A stretch of DNA of 64,000 nt, taken from positions 58,661 to 122,660 of the forward strand of contig LMZS01000028.1 of NCBI GenBank assembly GCA_001567085.1, read 5' to 3'. Within the stretch, counting starts at the first letter, position 1. The number at the start of each line of letters is the position of its first letter. The position numbers were made by a program, and so were the translations under genes. The DNA comes from Chloroflexi bacterium OLB15 (GTDB lineage Bacteria; Chloroflexota; Anaerolineae; Aggregatilineales; Phototrophicaceae). Of this stretch, positions 44,473 to 52,807 are shown piece by piece. Under the pieces are notes generated by a model. That model was not told the DNA's origin. It saw nothing but the letters and a program-made list of their open reading frames with translations, and did no database searches.

Positions 44473-46335
44473 ATGTCCACACGTCGTTTAACGATGGCGC
44501 AAGCCCTCATACAATATCTTTTCAATCAGTTTGTCGAGCGTGACGGCGTTGAAACCCCGTTTTTCGCCGGATGCTGGGGCATTTTCGGGCATGGGAATGT
44601 CGCGGGGATTGGTCAGGCTTTACAGCAGTATGCGGATCAGTTTCGCTACTATCAGGCGCGTAATGAGCAGGCGATGGTTCATGCTTCTATCGCCTATACC
44701 AAGACGAAAAATCGCTTGCAAACCTTCGCCTGTACCAGCTCCATCGGCCCCGGCGCGCTGAATATGGTGACTGCCGCCGCCGTCGCCACCGTCAACCGGC
44801 TGCCGGTCTTGCTGCTGCCCGGCGATATTTTCGCTGAACGCGCCCAAGCGCCAGTTTTGCAGCAGTTGGAAAGCGAATGGTCGCAGGATGTTTCGGTCAA
44901 TGACTGCTTCAAGCCGGTATCGCGCTACTGGGATCGTATCAACCGCCCGGAACAACTCATCGCGTCCCTTCAGGAAACGATGCGGGTGCTCACGTCGCCA
45001 GCGAATACCGGCGCGGTCACGCTTTCGCTGCCGCAGGACGTGCAGACCATTGCCTACGATTACCCCGCCGCAATGTTCGGCAAGCGGGTGTGGCGAATCC
45101 CGCGCAATCGCCCCGATCTTGGCGCGCTGCTGCAAGCGGTTGAACTGATCAAAGGCAGCAAGCAGCCGGTGATCGTCGCAGGTGGGGGCGTGCATTACAG
45201 CGATGCCTATGATGCGCTGCGGCTGTTCGCAGAAAGCGCGGGCGTTCCGGTGTGCGAAACGCAGGCGGGGAAAGGCGCTTTGCCCTACAATCACCCCTTG
45301 AATTTAGGCGCGGCAGGGGTCACTGGAACACCCGGCGCGAACATCCTTCTACGCGAAGCCGATCTGATCATCGGGATCGGCACCCGCTACAGCGATTTCA
45401 CAACCATGAGCAACGCCGCTTTCCAAAATCCGCACGTTCAGTTTGTGAACATCAACGTCGCTGAATTTGATGCTTTCAAGCGCGATGCAGTTCCCCTGAT
45501 CGGCGATGCGCGCGCGGCATTAGAAGAACTGGCGAGCGCGATGCAGGGTTGGCGCACGAGCGAAGCCTATCAGGGGCGCGCGAAAACTTATAATCTGGAA
45601 TGGGATGCTGAAGTTTCACGCATTTATAACCTTGAGCATGAGCCGCTGCTCTCTCAGGGAGAGGTGATCGGCGTGGTGAATACGCTCTCGAAACCGCATG
45701 ATGTGGTCGTCAACGCGGCGGGAAGCATGCCCGGCGATCTGCATAAACTGTGGCGCACCCGCGATCCTAAGGGCTATCACATGGAGTATGGTTTCTCGAC
45801 GATGGGCTATGAGATCGCCGGCGGGTTAGGCGTCAAAATGGCCGCCCCTGAGCGCGAAGTGTATGTGATGGTGGGCGATGCATCTTACCTGATGCTGAAT
45901 TCAGAAATACCCACCACCGTACAGGAAGGGGTGAAGATCATTATCGTGCTGGTTGATAATCACGGCTATGCCAGCATCGGTGGATTGAGCAAATCGGTGG
46001 GCAGCGACGGCTTCGGCACAAAATACCGCTACCGCACCGGAAGCGGCCAGCTAGATGGCAACGTACTGCCGATAGATTATGCGGCCAACGCCGCCAGCTT
46101 AGGTGCCGTGGTGTTTCGCGCGGCTAACCGGGATGAACTGGCGAATGCGCTTTTACAGGCACAGGCGTTAGAACAGACGGCCTGTATCGTGGTTGAAACT
46201 GACCGCAGCCAGCGCGTAGGCGGCTATGAAAGCTGGTGGGATGTGGCGGTAGCCGAAGTTAGCGAAAATCCTGCCGTTCAAAGCGCGCGCGCAAACTATG
46301 AGGAAGCTAAAGAAAAACAACGGCATTTTGTGTAG
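44473..46335 (+). CDS. iolD: 3D-(3,5/4)-trihydroxycyclohexane-1,2-dione acylhydrolase (IolD)
   Basis: IolD is the thiamine diphosphate enzyme that opens the ring in myo-inositol catabolism. The 620 residues match the family length. Signatures include FAGCWGIFGHGNVAGIGQAL, RNEQAMVHASIAYTK with the catalytic Glu, TSSIGPGALNMVTAAA, and the ThDP/Mg site VGDASYLMLNSEI with VDNHGYASIGG. The enzyme resembles acetolactate synthase, but the GCWGIFGHGN start is specific to IolD. No other iol genes are in the window. The sugar ABC operon is divergent from it. Confidence 0.95.
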   Translation: MSTRRLTMAQALIQYLFNQFVERDGVETPFFAGCWGIFGHGNVAGIGQALQQYADQFRYYQARNEQAMVHASIAYTKTKNRLQTFACTSSIGPGALNMVTAAAVATVNRLPVLLLPGDIFAERAQAPVLQQLESEWSQDVSVNDCFKPVSRYWDRINRPEQLIASLQETMRVLTSPANTGAVTLSLPQDVQTIAYDYPAAMFGKRVWRIPRNRPDLGALLQAVELIKGSKQPVIVAGGGVHYSDAYDALRLFAESAGVPVCETQAGKGALPYNHPLNLGAAGVTGTPGANILLREADLIIGIGTRYSDFTTMSNAAFQNPHVQFVNINVAEFDAFKRDAVPLIGDARAALEELASAMQGWRTSEAYQGRAKTYNLEWDAEVSRIYNLEHEPLLSQGEVIGVVNTLSKPHDVVVNAAGSMPGDLHKLWRTRDPKGYHMEYGFSTMGYEIAGGLGVKMAAPEREVYVMVGDASYLMLNSEIPTTVQEGVKIIIVLVDNHGYASIGGLSKSVGSDGFGTKYRYRTGSGQLDGNVLPIDYAANAASLGAVVFRAANRDELANALLQAQALEQTACIVVETDRSQRVGGYESWWDVAVAEVSENPAVQSARANYEEAKEKQRHFV

Positions 46336-46345
46336 GGAAACGGCC

Positions 46346-46380
46346 AAACGGGTGAATTAACGATTCACCCGTTTCTTTTT
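46346..46380 (+). terminator. Intrinsic terminator of iolD
   Basis: AAACGGGTGAAT and ATTCACCCGTTT form a 12-bp stem with a 5-nt loop, followed by CTTTTTTT. Confidence 0.9.
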
Positions 46381-46414
46381 TGTGAAATGTGGCAGCTAGA
46401 TTAAAGGCAGCAGT

Positions 46415-47260
46415 ATGAACGAGATCGCTTACAAAACAGGCTCTTTCAAAACATCCGACAATCTCACCTTACATACGGCGCGCTGGCTGCCAGATTCCCC
46501 GCGTGCCGCCGTGATCCTTGTGCATGGCTACGGCGAACACAGCGGGCGCTATGAGCATGTAGCGCAGGCATTGGCAGCCAATGGCTATGCCGTGTTTGCC
46601 CTGGATCATCGGGCGCATGGCAAGAGCGAAGGCACGCCCCGCGCCTTAATTCAATCAATTGATACTGTGGTCGCTGATCTAAAACAGTATGTGGATGCCG
46701 TAAGCGTAGAATTTCCTCATCTGCGCCGCTTCATGCTTGGCCACAGCATGGGGGGGCTGATCACATGGGGCTTTATCGTTCGTCATCAGGAAGATTTGTC
46801 GGGCGCAGTCATCAGCGGCGCGCCGGTAGACGCAGATGCCAACGTCTCGCCACTGCTGGTAACGTTTGCAAATCTGGTCAACCGCGTTTCCCCAGCTATC
46901 GCGCTGATTGACCTGACTCCCCTTGATGAACTCAGTCACAACCCGCAAAACAAAGAGCAGTTCGCGGCTGATCCGCTGAATTATCACGGCAAGCTGCCGA
47001 TAGGCACAGGCGTGGCGATTAACGAAGAAGCTAAATATGTGCGCGCTAAACTGCCCGAAGTTACCCTGCCTGTGCTGCTTCTTTACGGCGAAGATGACAT
47101 GATCGTGAATCCATCCGGCAGCCATACCGCCTATGAATTGATCGCCTCACCAGATAAAACGAAAAAAGGCTACTCCGCCATGAAGCACGAAATTATGAAT
47201 GAGCTTGAAAAAGCGACGGTGATCGCTGACATCATCGCGTGGTTGGATGCGCATCAATAG
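46415..47260 (+). CDS. Alpha/beta hydrolase, monoacylglycerol lipase type
   Basis: The 281 residues have the layout of the serine aminopeptidase/monoacylglycerol lipase group: VILVHGYGEHSGRYEHVAQAL (oxyanion region HGYGEH), FALDHRAHGKSEG, and the nucleophile elbow LGHSMGGLI (Ser in GHSMG). The catalytic Asp is in LLLYGEDDMIV and the His in YSAMKHEIMNE. It probably cleaves short- or medium-chain acyl esters. The protein has no signal peptide and is therefore cytoplasmic. It is flanked by terminators, so it is a single-gene unit. Confidence 0.9.
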   Translation: MNEIAYKTGSFKTSDNLTLHTARWLPDSPRAAVILVHGYGEHSGRYEHVAQALAANGYAVFALDHRAHGKSEGTPRALIQSIDTVVADLKQYVDAVSVEFPHLRRFMLGHSMGGLITWGFIVRHQEDLSGAVISGAPVDADANVSPLLVTFANLVNRVSPAIALIDLTPLDELSHNPQNKEQFAADPLNYHGKLPIGTGVAINEEAKYVRAKLPEVTLPVLLLYGEDDMIVNPSGSHTAYELIASPDKTKKGYSAMKHEIMNELEKATVIADIIAWLDAHQ

Positions 47261-47274
47261 CCTTGCAGAATCAA

Positions 47275-47309
47275 AAAGACGCGGTGAGCAAGATAGCTTC
47301 CGCGTCTTC
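47275..47309. terminator. Bidirectional terminator between the hydrolase and the GH5 gene
   Basis: AAGACGCGG and CCGCGTCTT form a 9-bp stem around a 15-nt loop, with A-rich and T-rich flanks. It serves the two convergent genes. Confidence 0.65.
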
Positions 47310-47333
47310 AATCTATTTTGTAGCGAGACAATT

Positions 47334-48483
47334 CTATGTACAGCGCGGGCATTCTTCCGGCATTTGCATGCCTAGCGCGGCTACTACATCGGGCAGCAGC
47401 AGAATTCGATTGCCCAGCGGCAGCGCCATGCCAAAATTGGAGTCGTAATCCCACATCGCCCAACCGACGCCGTTCGCTTCCAGTATCTCGCGCGCGTCCC
47501 GAATCCACCGCGCACGATCTTCAGGGGGGGCATAGCTGATGCACGCCAAATTCGGTGTTGATCATCCGTACCCCGTGTTCCTGCGCCCAGTCAAAGGCAG
47601 GTTGCATGTAATCGGCCATCCGCTGGCGATCCCAGCGTTCTTGCCCGTAATCTACCAGCATACTACGCTGAGATGCACTATCCGCCCTCTCAACAAATGG
47701 TGCTAAGGCTTCAGGGGATGATGGGTATGGAATGTCTCGAAGCGATACCACTTCATCCATTGACCAGGTTGCGCCCTGATGGGTGAACGGAAACGGCTCG
47801 TAAAAGTGAAAGTCGTAGATGATATTCGGATCATCCAGCGGGGTTAGCGCAGTCAGGGTGTCAATTGATGACCAGTGGGCGGTATCTGCGATGAGTGTAT
47901 GTTCGGGCGCGCCTTCGCGGGCGGCGGCGGCTATTTCGGTCAGGATTGGCACCCAGGCATCGGGATCATCGTAAAAGACAGGCTCATTCATCAACTGCAA
48001 AAATGTCATGTCGGGATCGTATTGGCTGAGATGAGCGGCAAAATTGCGCCAGAAAGCCGTGAATACTTCGACAAAGGCGGGGTCTTCAAGCGCGCCAGAA
48101 TAATTCGCGGCATCACTATCAGCAAGCGAGGTGCTGTGAAGGTCAATGACCACCGCTAAACCGGCATCGTGAAGCTGGCGGATGCCCTGATCCAACAGCG
48201 TGAGATTTGCCGCATCCAGCATATCTTCCGACTCATCGAGCAAAAAGCCAAGATCAATCGGGACGCGCATGAAGGTGAAGCCCATATCATGCAGCATCTC
48301 AAACTCACCATCGGCAAAACGAGTCATCGGGTTTGGCGGGGCATACCAGAACCATGAGGTCAAATTCAGCCCGCGCGCCAGATTTGCGTAGCGCTCGTCG
48401 CTTACCCCCATTTGATTATCCTGCGCGTTCAATGTGCCTGTAGCCAGCGCCAGGCCCAAAACGAGCAATATAACTATCCGCAT
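47334..48483 (-). CDS. Secreted glycoside hydrolase family 5 enzyme, frameshifted near the C-terminus
   Basis: A signal peptide ([17 protein letters not shown]) leads into a GH5 barrel: [28 protein letters not shown], the acid/base Glu167 in LQLMNEPVF, and the nucleophile Glu311 in INTEFGVH. Just after this the frame stops at residue 320. The next frame continues [22 protein letters not shown] and [14 protein letters not shown], which completes the barrel. An extra C in a run of seven (47524-47530) explains it. It probably cleaves beta-linked glucans or mannans. Without the repair, the last strand and helix are missing and the enzyme would be inactive. Confidence 0.88.
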
Positions 48484-48515
48484 TTGTCGTTCACCTGGAA
48501 CTCAACGGTATAGGG

Positions 48516-49004
48516 TTAAACCGGCTTAATTCCACGCAACTGCTCTTCCAGTTCGGTGCGGTCAAAATACACGCGCTCACCGTCAAACAATTGGTGGTCA
48601 GGATTCCATGGAAAATGAATCACAATCAGCGTATCCACTTTCATGCCGGTTGGGGGGATGCCCGCCCATTCGTTACGATGCGTGCCGGTCATTCGCGTCA
48701 CTTCAATCACCCCTTGCGGGCCGATCACGATGTCCTGAAGATCAAAATGCACGTCGGGGAAAGCGAACAGGAAGGTGGTGTAAAACATGCGCGCGCCATC
48801 GTGCCCCTCAAAGCGCTGGCCTGTCGGGATGATTTCGTACACGCAGGTAGGCGCCAAAGTGGCAATCAGCCCGTCAAGATCGCGGTTATCCTCAGCAATT
48901 GAGTGGTTAATCCAGATGCGCCGAATTTTGTCGTAAAGCTCAGGAGTCACCGGCCACGCTAATCTTTCGCGAATCGAGGCATTAGCAGAAGGTTCTGTCG
49001 TCAT
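48516..49004 (-). CDS. SnoaL-like (NTF2 fold) protein
   Basis: The 162 residues fit the SnoaL-like polyketide-cyclase family: YDKIRRIWINHSIAEDNRDLDGLIATLAPTCVY, GHDGARMFYTTFLFAFPDVHFDLQDIVI, VTRMTGTHRNEWAGIPPTGMKV and a last strand. His and Asp residues at these places line the pocket in relatives. Such proteins may be cyclases, isomerases or simply ligand binders, so no reaction can be assigned. It lies upstream of the GH5 gene on the same strand with a 32-nt gap. Confidence 0.82.
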   Translation of the reverse strand: MTTEPSANASIRERLAWPVTPELYDKIRRIWINHSIAEDNRDLDGLIATLAPTCVYEIIPTGQRFEGHDGARMFYTTFLFAFPDVHFDLQDIVIGPQGVIEVTRMTGTHRNEWAGIPPTGMKVDTLIVIHFPWNPDHQLFDGERVYFDRTELEEQLRGIKPV

Positions 49005-49147
49005 AATCTTAATTCTCCAATTTAATAAGGAACGAGTGCCACTTTAACGCCGGTCGCGGGCTTACGCAAAGCGGGCAACCTGATAAATTGAACAATCCCC
49101 TCTCCTCAGCCATGCAGCGGAAAGGGGATTGTGAGGTGAGGACCTGC

Positions 49148-50164
49148 TTATTTCTGCAAGTTAACGGTCACTTCAACATCGCCAATATCGCCGCCACCAG
49201 CAAAGCCAATTTCGATAAAATACATGCCGTCTTCAGGCAGCGGGAAGCCATCAATGATCGCATCCAGTTCGGCAATGCCGCCACCCCCATCGTCATCTAC
49301 AGCTATCGGCTGGCGGCTGGCATCAAGCAGCACAATCGCTGGATCAAGCGTGTCTGTAAGCGCTGCGGCGCGCGCCGTCAATCTATCGCCCGCGTCCCCG
49401 GAGATCGGTAGCAGATAGCGCGTTTCCCCGTCCATTGTCAGCACAAATGGCTCGGCGGCCATATCAGCATCCAGGGTTTCAATCAGCGGCGCTTCTATTT
49501 CTAACCACGTATGATAATCACGGGCGGCAGCGGCAAAGTCGTATAAATTCCAGAGGGCGAAGCCCCGCCCAAGATATGGGCTGCTCCATTCAGGGTCTAG
49601 TTCGATGACACGACCGTAATCTTCAATCGCCGCTTGATGATCGCCTGCATCCTGTGCCAGCGCGCCGCGCAAATAATAACCGTCTGCCGCGCTGCCAGAG
49701 TCGTCATTAATCAGATATTCCGCCTCTGCTAACGCCAGTTCCGGTTGCTCATTTACCCAGTAAGCGTAGCCCCGATTCACTCTGGCTGTAGCGTAATCCG
49801 GGTTCACGCTCAGCGCTCTGGTGTAATCAGCAATAGCTTGCTCATACTGTTCAAGTTGATAGTAGGCATAGCCGCGATTGTTATAGGCATATTCATCATG
49901 CTGGTCGAAAAACAGCACTTTGCTGTAATCAATGATGGCCTCTTGGTATCTACCCAGTTCAGCTTGCACAAATGCGCGCACAAAATAGGCATAGGTATTT
50001 GCAGGTTCAAGCTCCAACAAGGCGGTACAGGCTTCAATCACCCGTTCTTTGTCAGGGTTCGCGTCATCACAGTAATCAACATCTACCCCGACCTGTGCAT
50101 AAGCTGTAGCGGGAATAGCTAAGGCCAGTATTAGCAATAGAAGCAGTCGTTTCACCGTTTTCAT
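49148..50164 (-). CDS. Secreted TPR protein with C-terminal beta-sandwich
   Basis: A signal peptide (LLLLLILALAIPATAYA) precedes a region of about five TPR repeats: AYFVRAFVQAELGRYQEAIIDYSK, AYNNRGYAYYQLEQYEQAIADYTRAL and similar, through residue 220. The last 100 residues (VLTMDGETRYLLPISGDAGDRLTAR to GMYFIEIGFAGGGDIGDVEVTV) look like a pre-peptidase C-terminal beta-sandwich. It probably mediates protein contacts outside the membrane. Neighbours give no clear partner. Confidence 0.82.
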   Translation of the reverse strand: MKTVKRLLLLLILALAIPATAYAQVGVDVDYCDDANPDKERVIEACTALLELEPANTYAYFVRAFVQAELGRYQEAIIDYSKVLFFDQHDEYAYNNRGYAYYQLEQYEQAIADYTRALSVNPDYATARVNRGYAYWVNEQPELALAEAEYLINDDSGSAADGYYLRGALAQDAGDHQAAIEDYGRVIELDPEWSSPYLGRGFALWNLYDFAAAARDYHTWLEIEAPLIETLDADMAAEPFVLTMDGETRYLLPISGDAGDRLTARAAALTDTLDPAIVLLDASRQPIAVDDDGGGGIAELDAIIDGFPLPEDGMYFIEIGFAGGGDIGDVEVTVNLQK

Positions 50165-50252
50165 CTCCTGAATTCACACGCATTTAGACAATATGGATAC
50201 ACCACACGCTCTACTTTCACTATACAGTGAAATGGGGGTATCTGCTTATAGA

Positions 50253-51326
50253 TTAGCGCGGCCACCACGAGGCAAAGCTAGCGTCAATTTCGTTCCCGCC
50301 GGGCGTCAGCTCATAGGCTGGGGCGCTTAACGGCTTGTTATACAATGACCAACGTCCCGTCACATAAGACATGAAGATCACCCCATCGCTTTCCGGCGTC
50401 CAGAGCGGCGCAGTATCGAAAATGATATGGGTGTACAACCGTCGGCCGTCCGTTTCCACTACCGCTTCCCCGCCTATGCTGATAATCACCACATCCCCAT
50501 TCATCCCAACTGGCCCCACAAACGCGATCTGGCGTCCGTCGGGCGACCATGCGGGCGGGCTGTAGTAGTGCGCTGTGCGCGCGCGGTCAAAATAGGTCAA
50601 CTGCTCGGTTTCGCCAGAATCCAAACTCAGCAGGTAAAGCTCACGCGCCCCGCTGCGATCCGAATAAAAGATGATCCGCCGCCCATCAGGCGACCATACA
50701 GGCGTAGTGTCCCAGCCTTCTGACTGCGTGATATTCTGCGTCTCGCCCGTCGCGAAGGTATGCAGGAAAATCTCGGCATCGCCTTCGCTCCACGTAACGT
50801 AAGCAAGCTGGCGTCCATCTGGCGACCACGCGGGAAAACGGCTGTCTACCGGCGCATCGGTCAACCGCAGCGGATTGTTCTCGCCCTCCGGCGCAAGCAG
50901 ATCGTACACCGCGATTTGCAGCGCCCGCCCATCATCAACTTCAAAGGCGATATGCGTCCCATCTGGCGACCACACTGGCCGCCATCCTACGCCAATGCTG
51001 CCCGTCGGGATCACCGTCAATCCGCGCGGATATGCCAGCGACATAATGAACAATTCGCGCATGCCCCGCCGCGTAGAGATAAACGCCAGTTGGCGTCCAT
51101 CTGGCGACCACGCGCCGCCTTCATCCGTTGCCCGGGATTGATAGGTGATGTTATACGTCATCAAGCGGGTCAGATCGCGCACCACCAAATCGGCGTTCGT
51201 ATTGGCAACATAGGTATAAAGCAGGCTTTCTCCGGGCAGCGCCAGCGCCAGCGCTTCACTGGCTATTGCCATCGCGCTGAACAGAAGCAGAAAAACAGGG
51301 GCAATTCGGACTATGACCTGCAGCAT
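50253..51326 (-). CDS. Secreted TolB-like beta-propeller (PD40 repeats), copy 1
   Basis: A signal or anchor (IVRIAPVFLLLFSAMAIA) is followed by six PD40 blades marked by WSPDGRQLAFIST, WSPDGTHIAFEVDD, WSPDGRQLAYVTW, WSPDGRRIIFYSD and WSPDGRQIAFVG, then a divergent WTPESDGVIFMSY. Such propellers bind proteins or peptides and are common in TolB and in peptidase regulators. Neither a TolA/TolR system nor a peptidase is adjacent. It follows a second PD40 gene on the same strand, separated by 69 nt. Confidence 0.85.
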   Translation of the reverse strand: MLQVIVRIAPVFLLLFSAMAIASEALALALPGESLLYTYVANTNADLVVRDLTRLMTYNITYQSRATDEGGAWSPDGRQLAFISTRRGMRELFIMSLAYPRGLTVIPTGSIGVGWRPVWSPDGTHIAFEVDDGRALQIAVYDLLAPEGENNPLRLTDAPVDSRFPAWSPDGRQLAYVTWSEGDAEIFLHTFATGETQNITQSEGWDTTPVWSPDGRRIIFYSDRSGARELYLLSLDSGETEQLTYFDRARTAHYYSPPAWSPDGRQIAFVGPVGMNGDVVIISIGGEAVVETDGRRLYTHIIFDTAPLWTPESDGVIFMSYVTGRWSLYNKPLSAPAYELTPGGNEIDASFASWWPR

Positions 51327-51395
51327 CGTTTTATCACACCTAACGATTCAACTTCGCTTGCGGCGTGCTGCGTACTTTGGGCAGGGATGAGAGCG

Positions 51396-52424
51396 TCATC
51401 GCCACACCGCGAAAATATCATCAGCATCGTTGTCCGTCAAATTCACGGGCACCGCATCTGCCGACCCGGCATAATAAATTTCCCAGTCGCTGCCGTCATG
51501 CGCCATGTAGATACTGCTGCTGCCGTCTCGCGAGTAAATGACGCTCGCCATGCTGTTCTCTGGCACGGCGCTTAAACGCTCAGGCGCGGCGTTTGCCCCT
51601 TGCATATCCAGCATATACAGCACTACTTGCCCGCCGTCAAAGCTGCCATCGCGCTCGGAATAAAACAGGATATGCCGCCCGTCTGCCATCCACACCGGAT
51701 ACATATCGTCAGTTCTTTCATCAGTAATCCGCCGAAGATTTTCGCCGTCTGTGCCGGCCGTATAAATCTCTTGATTACCGTCTCGATCGCTGGTGAAGGC
51801 GATCTGGCTGCCGTCCGGACTAAGTGAAGCAAACCAGTCAATCGCGCCATTCTGCGAGAGATTGGATTCGCCGCCCTCACTTATGCCATAAACCTCAAGA
51901 TTCAAATCGCGCAGCGAGATGAACAAACCGTTCCCGCCAACACCATAACGGTAATCCCAGTTGAAGCGGCCTGTGCCTACAATGTTCAGGATCGTCGCCA
52001 GATCGTTCACCACCCGCCGCTGATCGCTTCCGTCGGCATTCATCATGTAGGCGGTCAATTCATTGGTTTCAGCGCGATCACGGCTGCTCACAAACGTGAT
52101 CGCCCCTCCATCCGCCGAATACGATGGAAATGCGTCATCGCCCGCGTTATTCGTCAGGTTACGCTCGGCGCGTGTGCCCAGCATCAGTTCATAAATTTCC
52201 CAGTTGCCATCGCGATTGCTCATAAAAGCGATCTGCCGCGTATCTTCCGGCGAAAGCTGTGCTGAAGGGGCAATCGTGGGTGTCGGAAAGGCGCAGCAAA
52301 CGCTGACCAGCTTGACGATCACGATAATGATGATGCAGGCAAATAACCCGACCGCCAGCAGTCCGAGGCTGAAAAAAGCAGGATGGATACGGCGGGTAGG
52401 GCGTTCGCTGCCAGACATAATCAC
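51396..52424 (-). CDS. Membrane-anchored TolB-like beta-propeller (PD40 repeats), copy 2
   Basis: The 342 residues have an N-terminal membrane anchor (FSLGLLAVGLFACIIIIVIVKLVSV) and PD40 blades such as DTRQIAFMSNRDGNWEIYEL, FPSYSADGGAITFVSSRD, SLSPDGSQIAFTSDRDGNQEIY and VWMADGRHILFYSERDGS. It is related in fold to the neighbouring copy but the two sequences are not close, so duplication is old or they were recruited independently. Function unknown. Confidence 0.83.
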   Translation of the reverse strand: MIMSGSERPTRRIHPAFFSLGLLAVGLFACIIIIVIVKLVSVCCAFPTPTIAPSAQLSPEDTRQIAFMSNRDGNWEIYELMLGTRAERNLTNNAGDDAFPSYSADGGAITFVSSRDRAETNELTAYMMNADGSDQRRVVNDLATILNIVGTGRFNWDYRYGVGGNGLFISLRDLNLEVYGISEGGESNLSQNGAIDWFASLSPDGSQIAFTSDRDGNQEIYTAGTDGENLRRITDERTDDMYPVWMADGRHILFYSERDGSFDGGQVVLYMLDMQGANAAPERLSAVPENSMASVIYSRDGSSSIYMAHDGSDWEIYYAGSADAVPVNLTDNDADDIFAVWR

Positions 52425-52613
52425 ATCCTGAAATGCGAATAGAGGGCTTGATTATAGAATAGGGGTTTAGACCAGAATGACTGCATATTCTGTATTCATT
52501 TCTATCCACCGGTCACACGCGGGCAAGGTAGATGGCGGACTCTTCGGTTGTAGCTGCTTTGTGGCATGGGTTGACCAAAGCGACAATCCATTATTGTCTT
52601 ATTCAAGAAGTTT

Positions 52614-52790
52614 ATGGTGAAAATAGTCGACTCATCTATTCCATTCCTCAAACCTGAAATCCTGAAAAACGCTGCCGCGCTGTTTCTGCGCCTGATCCGT
52701 TATGGGATCATTGACGGCGACAAGAATTTCTTTTTCGTCACCGCCGCTGCCGCCATTTCCGTGTTACAATCGCCGCGTTTTGAAGGCTAA
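52614..52790 (+). CDS. Possible small protein, 58 codons
   Basis: An ATG-started frame encodes MVKIVDSSIPFLKPEILKNA, then a short hydrophobic stretch (FFFVTAAAAISVLQS), with its stop 17 nt before the SHMT-GcvT start. The composition is protein-like, but no ribosome binding site is seen and a promoter element for the next gene lies inside the frame. It may be spurious. Confidence 0.25.
   Translation: MVKIVDSSIPFLKPEILKNAAALFLRLIRYGIIDGDKNFFFVTAAAAISVLQSPRFEG
52762..52770 (+). promoter_or_regulatory. Extended -10 promoter element of the SHMT-GcvT gene
   Basis: TGTTACAAT lies 38 nt before the ATG, of the same TGnTAYAAT form as at secA, the histidine kinase and the mutase small subunit. No -35 is evident. 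Confidence 0.4.
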
Positions 52791-52807
52791 AATCACAGGG
52801 AACTTCC

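Larger units (their letters stand above)
52425..52807. other. Region upstream of the SHMT-GcvT gene
   Basis: The 383 bp lie between divergent genes. They contain the extended -10 at 52762-52770 and a 58-codon frame (52614-52790) listed separately. I see nothing else clear. Confidence 0.4.
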
